From Acholoe squamosa (taxonomy: Eukaryota > Annelida > Polychaeta > Phyllodocida > Polynoidae), in the NCBI GenBank assembly GCA_949317995.1, contig OX439039.1, positions 71,558,002 to 71,622,001 of the forward strand: 64,000 nt of DNA, in the 5' to 3' direction. This document shows, in pieces, positions 24,677-33,900 of the stretch (the first letter of the stretch is position 1; each line of letters starts with the position of its first letter). Position numbers and translations under genes: made by a program. The notes below the pieces were generated by a model. It saw only the letters and a list, made by a program, of their open reading frames with translations, searched no databases and was not told the origin of the DNA.

Positions 24677-26371
24677 CCCGGACCAAAATGCAGTAGAAAA
24701 TCAGTATTTAAACAGTAGAAAAACAGTGGGGTGTGACAGTAGTGATTCAGTGTGAAAGCAGCATCAGAAACAGTACCATATCAGCATCTACTGGCATTCT
24801 ACTGCTCAGCACACAAAACATGGCAGCGGTGATTCAGTAGCAGAACAGTAGTATTAGCAGCATGCAAGCAGTATTGAATCAGTTGTCCCAATTATGTAAA
24901 TGAGGTGGCAGCATTTAAACAGTATCTACTTATTTAACGCTGCATGACCATATATGGGGTTGGGGCAGTGTTCAATCAGCACTACTGCATGACTGCTGCT
25001 ATAGCAGTAGGTGAGCAGTAGATCATACTGAAAACTACTGCTGGGGGCAGGTAGAAGCATAAAAGGAGCAGCCGCTGCTTTAGTACTGGCACTACCAATG
25101 CGTTTCTAGGTGGTCCTTGCTGGATTTGAACTTGGGATCTTCTGATTACTGTACCAACGCATTAGCCCCCTGAGCCACCACCCCATCAGATATGTGGAGC
25201 TGTCATTACTCCCTAGTAGTGCATGCAACTCATATAGGAGGGGGGCAGTATTGATTCAGTAGTACTGGGTAACTTCTATCATAGAAGAAGGTAAGAGTAG
25301 GCATGTCTTATAAAGTACTGCTATAGTAGAATGCCTTGCATTTTATTGATGTTAAGGTGATACGACAGCAGCTTTGTAATTATCAATGATACATGTATAC
25401 TACCGTAATCTCCCGCGTAGAAGACGCGCTGCGCGTATAAGACGCACCCCAAACTTTTAATGCTGATATTTGTAAGATAAGTACATTTCTATAGTAAAAG
25501 TACCCCTCGTATAAGACGCATCCCAAACTTGAAAAAATCCTATAAGACTCCCCAGCATTTTGTTTGGTGTAGAGGACGCGTCTTATACGCGGGAGTTTAC
25601 GGTATGTAGGAAAAAAAGTGGCATGATGGTGACCAAAATAATACTTGATGATTCAGTACATTTATGCCCTACATAAAGTCAGTGACTAATTCCTCGCTTT
25701 CACACACCCGAACATCATGTGTATCCATTACTCAATAACATAACCATATATGCAAAGGTATAATTATGCTTTTCTTAACAAACACTGGATAGTTTCAGAA
25801 TTTTATAACTGAATCTTTTGATTACTGTTCACAATCACAGGGCTTTTGACAGGATTTTTTGCAATGCGCCAATTGCACACTTTTTAGCAAATACAATGCG
25901 CCATTCTGTAAATGAATGGCCTTTCTAGCCATTTAAATGCGACATTTAAGCATTAAATGCGTGTATTGCGCACTGCGCAGCCCTGTCAAAAGCCCTGCAA
26001 TCATACTGAAATTTACACTATGGACTGTCTCAGAAGCATCAGGTCAGTAGCCCAATAAATACTCGATGAATGGACAGAGCGATACCAGTAGATAGTCAGT
26101 AGACTACTGCATCTATGCTGCTGCACAGAGTGTGACATTTTTGGTATCTATTAAGATTCAGTTGAGAGTCAGTAGACTACTGATTCTAGCCTGAAAGTGC
26201 AGTGCATACTCAGTTGAGAGTCAGTACACTACTGAGTCTATACTGAAAATGCAGTGTAGAGTCAGCTGTTTTGGAAGTATTTCAGCAGTACCTGCTGCAA
26301 AATGCAGTTGTTGATCAGCATATTCTCAGTAGCTACTGATGGGAGAAGTAGATACTGCCTTCTGGTCCGGG
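24677..26371 (-). mobile_element. Large non-autonomous element 'A', minus-strand copy
   Basis: Inverted ends CCGGACCAAAATGCAGTA (left) and its near complement ending TTCTGGTCCGG (right), with GACC just outside both ends, a possible 4-bp target duplication. Colinear with the reverse complement of 7118-9930. It carries one TA-inserting MITE (25403-25602) at a site that is empty in the plus-strand copy. It contains the tRNA-like segment at 25109-25187. No transposase. Confidence 0.7.
25403..25602. mobile_element. TA-inserting MITE with CGTATAAGACGCAC motifs, copy 3
   Basis: Ends CCGTAATCTCCCGCGTA and GCGGGAGTTTACGG, with TA on both sides (25401-25402, 25603-25604). The plus-strand copy of element A shows the uninterrupted site TTACATAGTATACATG at about 7683-7698. 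200 bp, non-coding, with the same internal block as the copies at 9315 and 22249. Confidence 0.75.
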
Positions 26372-27759
26372 ACCAGAACCCAGAAATGCTATTATCTGGG
26401 TTCGTAACAGAACTAATCGAGGGACTTATTTCAGACCACCCTACTGTGAATCATATTGTCACTAGCCTAATAGCCTCTAAGGGAATATAATATCAGACTA
26501 CCCAAAATAGTTCCTTCTGTGAAATTTTTGTTGTCAATTGTACCCATTAAGATGATTGTTTACCCAGGTATGTAGTAGTACGCAGTTGTTCAATGGAAGC
26601 ACACACTAGGTGTATTGCTGCATTGGGGTATACATTTACTGGGTATAGACGATTTGCGTAGTTCTATCCATAGGTGATCGCGGGAAGCATGGGGGAGAAC
26701 GTATATGTGTGCACGACAGTCGAGTTTTTTTATAGCCTACCCCTTTGCTTCCCTCTCTCATATATGACCCCAAGGGGGCTAAGGAGGACTTGTGAATTTC
26801 GAATAACGTCTATTGCACCTACTAATATACTCCACTGCAGTAGTTTGCACCCATTCTAGTTCAATGTGCTTTGTTGTCACATATTGATGGAAGATACAGA
26901 AATCGTACACAGGCGATACCACCATATTTGAAAGCACCGTCCATTGATAAAAACTCACTTCAAGTGATTTGGGATATTGACATGGAAATTAAGTCGATTA
27001 TGATATAGTATTTATAGAAGAATTCACATTGTTCCTGTGCTTATTAACTTTGTGTCTCCGCCCACTTGAAACTACCCATCCAAACAGGTCTCACTTCTTC
27101 CTAGCCCGTTTAATACCAGAGAAAATATCATATTTTAATTATTTTGGCCACGGCAGTATGTTGATAATAAAAGGGAACATTTTTTTCCACATAAAGTAGC
27201 CCTTCAGGAACCTATCAGCATCACTTGATATCCCCGAGCTTCACTTCTAATACTGCCAAGTATTAGACATGTGACATTGTAGAGCCTCTTTAGTTTAGAA
27301 TGACGTCATCACTGATTAAGTTACATACACTGGTCCTGGGCTGTAGGTATGGTTTCAGCTCAGGTTAGAAAATGATGAGCATCCCTCTCCATGTAGGAAT
27401 ATTGAGACTTAATGGACCATATGGCAGTTTAATGCGCTTTACCTGTTTGTCGCTATCATGTGTGAAATGTTGTCTAGGCGAGTAACTCGCTAGTGGCTAA
27501 GTGCTGTATTTGTCCAGCAGAGCCTATCATATTGGATGATACATTCCCAATAGGATCCGCTTGCAAATTGCACCAGTTCAGCAGCACTGAATTACACAGT
27601 GATGCTGCAATGGTGGTTTAACATGAAAAATAAAATTGATTTTGAAACCTTAAGACTTAAATAGTTAGGAATTCTATAATGACAGCCTCTGAGAATGTAA
27701 AGCTATATTCAACCATTTACCATTTTTAACCATACGCCTTTTTTTCTCATTTCCTACAG

Positions 27760-28051
27760 ATAATGACGACCGTGTAAAAGTGGAATCTGCACATGTGTTG
27801 GCCACCCCACCCTATCGCAGTCTCCTGCTGCCCTGTCTATATTAGGAAGACTGGATGTGACATCTGAATGGACTGTGTTAAAGCCCTCCGGTAAGCCACT
27901 GACACTAGAGGAGCACATGCCTGTATGGCAGTGTTGACTATGAAAGGTAGTCACAGCAAGACTGTTTAACAAATGGTAATGGACAATTTCTGTGGTTAAC
28001 TTGGAGGAGAGTGACATTGGTTGTTATTAGATATAAAGAGATAGCAGCACC
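27760..28051 (+). other. 5' UTR part of the coding exon
   Basis: A pyrimidine-rich tract ending TTTCCTACAG at 27759 is a good 3' splice site. From here to the ATG at 28052 the sequence has several short upstream reading frames. An in-frame TAA at 28034-28036 closes the frame just upstream of the chosen start. This supports 28052 as the true start and this stretch as untranslated leader. Confidence 0.55.
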
Positions 28052-30241
28052 ATGCAGCACCCGGCTTTTAACGCGCAGCATGCCCAGATGCTTCTGGCAA
28101 GGGGTATGATGGGGCCTCTGCCTCAGAGGCCTCCTGGGGCTATGTACAGACCTACAAATGGCCTGTTCCAGGGCCCTGACCATGGACCGCTTCCTCCAGG
28201 TGCAATGGGATCAAGGATGCGCCACCCGCATCCAGGACCTGGGTCGGTTATCCGCCACATGGGTCAGCATATGGGGCAGCATGTTCCACAACATGCGCCT
28301 CAGCCTACATCACATCTGCCAATACATGCTCCAACCTCTCACCATGCACCGACCCAGGCGAATGGAGCGGCCGCGTCATCCATGCAGGGTCAAGGACGCT
28401 CCTCTGGGCAGGCTCGGGGTCAGGACACTCTACACCGTATCCACCATTTGGCTGCCCAGGCTGTCAATCTACCTGAATCTATGCAGACTAGGGTAGATAG
28501 TGCCAGTACTAAGGGCATCTTTGGTTGGACACAAGTGGATGGGATAGACTTACCTTTCCTACTCAGAGACGAAAAGAAATACCTCGCAGTGCGCATGGTT
28601 GAAATGAAGCTATTGTCCAAATACCCGAGCACATATCCAGAGGAGCTCAAAAGCAGACCACCCCTAATGAGTCACTATATTACAGAAAATGAGGCCAAAA
28701 TACTCAATGAGATTAACAAAAACCACTGTGGAGGAGAGTATGGACAGCACTTGTTTGTCACTCAGGATCTGATTGTCAAAATGGCAGACTTTGAGGACTT
28801 TTACAATATTGTAAAGAAGCATTTCCCTCCCAGTCTTCTTGCTCAGTTACCTCAACAAGCACAGTTGTCTACTATCTCACAGGAGAAGAAAGTAGATGGG
28901 GGCTGGATCCAAATGAACAACACTGTTGTACCTTATGTAATTAGGGGCAAAGCCCGTTATGTACCCCTATCTGTTATTCGCTATGCGGCTGGTCTCCTAA
29001 CTGATGTAAGAGTAGAAGGGGAGGGCCCGAAGGAGGAGGAATGTAGCTATCTCAATGACTGCTGTAAGACTGCAGGAGTGGAATTCAACTTTGTCAGGAC
29101 AACAAAATTGGTGATGCTTGACCTTGTGCAGCGTCTGTGCAATAATACCATTAAACTAGCAGAGCTTCCGAAGGAGGACCCTTTTAGTCAGGCAGAGTAC
29201 CATGGTTCTCTTGATGAGGACAGCAAAGATGAAAGTCTCTCAAACTCTGGAGGAAGTATGTCTCTTTCCACAAACCAAATGCCATACCCAGGAATATCTC
29301 CAGGTAGTAGAGGTGCATCATCCAATGGACCCAGCCCACCCTCTGCTGCCAGTGGTACACCGGTATCGCAAGCCGCCTCCTCAGGTGGTGCAGTGCCCTT
29401 CTGGATGAACCAGCACCTCGGTATATATCCGGGGGCACCAGGAGGATTCCCTCCGGGTGGTGGTCCTCATGGAGGACTGCGTGGTCCAGGACGTCCCCCT
29501 CATGCCCCGGGTATACCTCCCCAACATCAGAGCTCACAGGCTGCTCTTGCCAACCACATTCCCAGTTCAAGCAGACCTTCCAGCCAGGGCTCCCATATTT
29601 CTCCCACAGCCAGCCAGTACCAACCCAAATCCAATGAAGTCAATAACAATTCTTTTGGCGGTGCACAGCGTCGCTCCTCACATGAAGCTATGGACCTGAG
29701 TCGAGAACTGGCTAGCCCTCGGGAGAAGAAGGATTCTAGTAATCCCCCAACACCCTCTGGAACACCTCTTGGTCGTACCCTATCTTCCTCTTCCCTGCCA
29801 CAAGCTACCACCCCAGTGCCTAGAACTAGCAGTGCTGGGTCTGCAAGTGGTGGAGGCATCCACAGGAGTACTCCAGACGGTTCTCCACATGCCATGCTAC
29901 CGGGCGTGCCCCCCGGAGTAATCCCAACTCTTCATCCAAGCCTGCAGGTAGGCCCTGATGGGCACCCTGTGCTTGGTAGTCTAGTGCCCCCTGGACATCC
30001 CGGATGGCATCCCATGATGAACAATCCAGCAGAATATCACAAGATGGTGCAGATTATGCAGCTTCAAGCCATGGCTCAACAACAGCAGCAACAACAACAC
30101 CAGCTCCAACAGCAACTGCAGATGTTGGAGCAACAACATCAGCATCAACAACGGTTAAAACAGCATGAGGCCATGTCGAAGGCCTCTCGACCTGGTCCTC
30201 GACAAGATGCACCACGTTCTGCACCAACTGGTGCACCTCAG
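28052..30241 (+). CDS. Large nuclear-type protein with SKI/DAC-like modules, exon encoding residues 1-730
   Basis: The ATG has an A at -3 (CACCATG) and an in-frame stop 18 bases upstream. Residues 1-150 are rich in Pro, His, Gly and Gln. Module 1 (about 154-258) begins GWTQVDGIDLPFLLR. Module 2 (about 280-365) begins GWIQMNNTVVPYVIR. Both continue with a Tyr and a run of aliphatic residues, so the two are related. Their order of elements recalls the SKI/SNO/DAC fold, but that is inference. Residues 375-660 are Pro/Ser/Gly-rich and disordered, with EAMDLSREL at 545-553. Residues about 670-715 are Gln-rich and likely helical or coiled coil. The exon ends CAG|GTAAAG in phase 0. A transcription or chromatin cofactor is the likeliest role. 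I do not recognise a named orthologue. Confidence 0.85.
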
Positions 30242-30933
30242 GTAAAGTTTCCCATTTTCGCCTGTAAAACTGTAAATACAATTATCTAGCCATGAATATG
30301 ATGTCCAATCGCTCATTCAATCACTCCATGCGAAATTGCTATGATAATAACGTGACTCTACCATGGCAGGTTGTACATTGTACAATTTGCCTTGATAAAA
30401 ACATAACGACTTCTTGGTGATTTGATGAATACTGATGTACATTGACATGACTTTTACATGACATATTGCTCTCGTTTTCTCCGACCTCTTGTTCGAATAA
30501 TGCATGAATTCAGCTTCAATGGTGCTGCATCCATGCATCACGCCAATCCATAATTGATCATACATTCCCAGAGAGTTGGAATGATGCACCAATGCAAGCC
30601 CACAAATTACCGATTCTGATCTGGTGCCTCATGGCTGAGGGCAAATGGCAACAAAACTATGAATAATGCATTCCTCATTGGTTTAACCCATTAATGGCTA
30701 CTGATGCATTAATGCATCATGCATATTGGTCGTCATGATGCACCAATGAAGTGCTGGCGAGCAGTATCGCCAGCACTCCTGGAGTATATATGTATCAACC
30801 CCGTAGGGTAGGCATGGGCATGATGCATCAACGGCCTTTAAAGGGTTAAATTAAATGTAGCAGTGTGATTACCATGATAGAAAAGAAATTGTAGCTGTGA
30901 TCTTATCTCTTATACTTCCATTTTCTTTTTCAG
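30242..30933 (+). other. Phase-0 intron of the host gene
   Basis: Donor CAG|GTAAAG at 30241/30242 and acceptor CTTTTTCAG at 30933, 692 bp. Both flanking codons are whole, and the reading frame continues without interruption into 30934. Without splicing the upstream frame ends at 30289. The intron carries CATGATGCAT-family repeats at about 30490-30610 and 30689-30844. Confidence 0.85.
30689..30844. mobile_element. TTAA-flanked CATGATGCAT MITE inside the intron
   Basis: Left TTAA|CCCATTAATGGC and right GGCCTTTAAAGGG|TTAA give imperfect inverted ends and a TTAA duplication. The interior has GGTCGTCATGATGCACCAATG and a GCTGGCGAG/TCGCCAGC hairpin, as in the copy at 10375-10600. 156 bp, non-coding. 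Confidence 0.5.
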
Positions 30934-33900
30934 ATCCGAGGGCGCAGTGCAAGTACCAGCACTCCACCCCAACCTGGGCCTAGTGCTCAGCAACCTGGAG
31001 GTTCCAAGCCGCCATCAGCCCCTCCAGCCCAAGGAGGATCTGTGAATAAGTCATCTTTAACCCAGGCTGTTATACAAAGGGTGGAATTCCAAGGAAAAAC
31101 CCTGTCCTGTATTGTCAAAGGAGAGCGCAAGGAGTACTATGCACTGGTTGAAGCACTATCCCGAGTCTACTTCCCAAATTGTACTTTGGAAGATTTCCAG
31201 TTTGCTCTTGAAAAGTCTCTTCAAGTTCCTCTAGTGGGACTTACTGAGGAGGAAGAACGATCTTTCATTAGTTTCTACAATATTCCAACAAAGACATTGA
31301 TGTGCAACAAGGTCATTAGATTGGCAGAGTTCCAAGAGCTCATTCCCCAGCTCAAAGCTATGTTCAGAGATAAGCTGTCATCGTCTGCGAGTGAAAACCT
31401 CTCCGACACTGCTATGCCACCACGAGGCACAGTGCTCGTGTCTACTCAGAGTGGCAAGGACTCCAAGCAGAGTTCCTCAGGTGAAGCTAAGGAATCGCCA
31501 TCATCCTCAACACCTGGGACTCCAACCGTTAGCAGTGACGCAGTCGGAAAGATATCGGCCGCTCTGAAGGCAGCTTTGGGGAAGAGGCCTGCACCGTCTG
31601 ATAATGACAGCACTGATGGGCAGGATAGTCCTGGGCCATCAAAACAACCTAAAGTTAGCATCGAAGATGCAGTAAACCGTCTCAAGCAGTTCCAGGCTGA
31701 GCAGAAAAGTAAACGCAAGTCCTCGAAACCCGCGCGAAGAACAGGTTCCCAGTCACCAACTTCAGACACTCCGACTGAATACATGGCAAGATCTCCTGAC
31801 ACTGATATCCAGAGTGTCACTGAAAATGAAAATGAACCCCTTGAAATCACTGATAAGGAAGAAACAGCTGATAAGGAAGGAAGTTATAAGGGGACAGATA
31901 GGAGTGAACCAATGGAGGTGGATAGTTCAGAACCTGTAGAATCAGAAAGCAAGGAAAGTGTCTCAGAATCTTCAGCATCACAGCAAGAAGCCACAGATTT
32001 GTCCAGTGTGAAAGTGGCATCTGAAGCAGTGCCAGAAACACCCAGAATAACTGGTGAAGAAGAAGCTGTAAATTTAAAGTCTACCATAAATGTAGAATCT
32101 ACCGTCAATGTAGAATCTACCGAACAGCTCACTGCAGCTAATATGGCACTTGACTTTTCTAGTAAGTCAAAGGAGGACAATCCATGTGATGAAACAGTGA
32201 AAGATGCTGATCATGCTGAGACCCAGAAGGACAAAGATGTGAAGACGTCCACCCAATGGTGGGCGAATACTCAGCCAGAGACTGCCTCAGAGGATTTGCT
32301 GCTAAATGAAAGTAAATCTTTAGGCACAGCTACAGATGAAGCTGAAATTGGAATAGATTATTCAGCCAGTAAGCCCGATCAATCAGACAAATATGTTGAT
32401 GCTAAACATAGTTCATCTGGCAGTGGTGACACAACGGAGGTGCTAAATTTGGCAGTTTCATCGAATAGTGTTGGTGATACTGCCAATATTCAAACACCAA
32501 TTTCTAGTGATGAGAAGGTTGATACAGACTCATCGACAGTTACCAAAGATGATATTCCACAAAAGGAACAACCCCAATCTGGAGACTTACCTGCTATACC
32601 TTCAGGAGCAACTATTAGTGTTGAAAGCTCTGCAGAGGAGAATAAGAGTGATATTCCCTCTGTAGATACCAGCAGAGTAGTAGACACAGAGGAAACAGGT
32701 GACAAGGTGCTTTCTGAACAACCAGTTGATATGCATAGTACTCCCGCAGCTCGGTACGACATTGTTTCTGAAGTTGACACATCCGCTTTAGCGCTAGGCG
32801 TCACAATGCCTGTTAGTGCAGAGTCAAGGCTTGAATTTGCAGAAGCTCAATCTGCTTCAACTACTGTCACTAGTGACAGAGAGCTTTCCATGGAGGACCA
32901 GGGTTCTGTCTCAACTAATGTGAATGAACTGAATGAACCTCAGCCTTCTGATGAGTGTCTAGAATCTACCTCTAGCACCTCACAGGAGGTACAAATAACT
33001 AACATTGATGACAGTCAGCCAAACCAGGATAAATTGCCAGAAATTGACGTATCTAACCAATCTAGTGCTGCTCAAAGTGAAACCACAAATAATACCCAGT
33101 CTTCTGATGCCGATGCAGTGAAACAAATTCCAAATGAGGAACCTATAAATCTGGCTGTGACCGATAGTAATGATGATATGGAGGTCACAGCTAGTGACGA
33201 TACTACACCACTCAACCTTGCCACAGTCCCCAGCACTCAGCAGGACAGGGATATCTCCCCTATGGAGACTACCACTGACATTAGAGAACAGGATCTATGT
33301 GCTGAAACTGCAAATCTAAACCAAAGTGAAAATTCCAAAACCTCTGATAACTTTGGCGTAGATGATACTCAGCAACTTAAAACTGTGACTGATATTGGCA
33401 TGACCCAAGGAAACCCTTCAGATGATAAAATCAATTCTAGTAAAACAGATGAGAGTGTTTCACCTGTTTCAAGTGGTGCCCCCTGTGAGCTTCTCCCAGT
33501 TACCAGTTATGATGATTTGCAGCAATCTGTGTTAGACCAAATAGGGGATCAATCAAAAGTAGAGGAGGAGTCTCCCTCAATGTCAAATTTTAACGAGAAT
33601 GTTGAGGTTGAAGATGAAAGCAGCTCTCAGCAGGGGGATATGGCTGTTAACCTTGAGACCACACCCACAATAACTGACACTGATCATGCAATATTGAATA
33701 CTAAAGGTAGCAATCTCTACATAGATGAAGGCAGCAGCACAGCCGCCAAATTATCATATGAAAGCGTGCAAGATGATAGTGATGGCCCATTCCCCTTTGC
33801 TATTGATAGTCAAGGCAATACATCTACCGCAGCACTTACTGGTGAGGCAAAAAAGCAAGAGGTGGGTAGTATTGACACAAAGTGTTCTGAAAATAATGAT

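Larger units (their letters stand above)
2311..27759 (+). other. Long non-coding stretch, possibly one intron of about 25 kb
   Basis: No reading frame in this interval looks like a conserved protein. If the donor at 2311 and the acceptor ending at 27759 belong to one transcript, this is the first intron of the host gene. It is filled with the DNA elements listed separately. Parts with nothing recognised include roughly 5830-7110, 10600-12960, 13440-14490, 15190-17110, 17850-19830, 23480-24670 and 26400-27750. The last of these may hold regulatory DNA close to the coding exon, but no specific site can be defended. Confidence 0.4.

Noticed and set aside
29184-29895. Minus-strand reading frames of 120-130 codons opposite the host gene
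   Set aside because: They are shadows of the coding exon on the other strand. Their composition mirrors Pro/Ser-rich codons and shows no domain.
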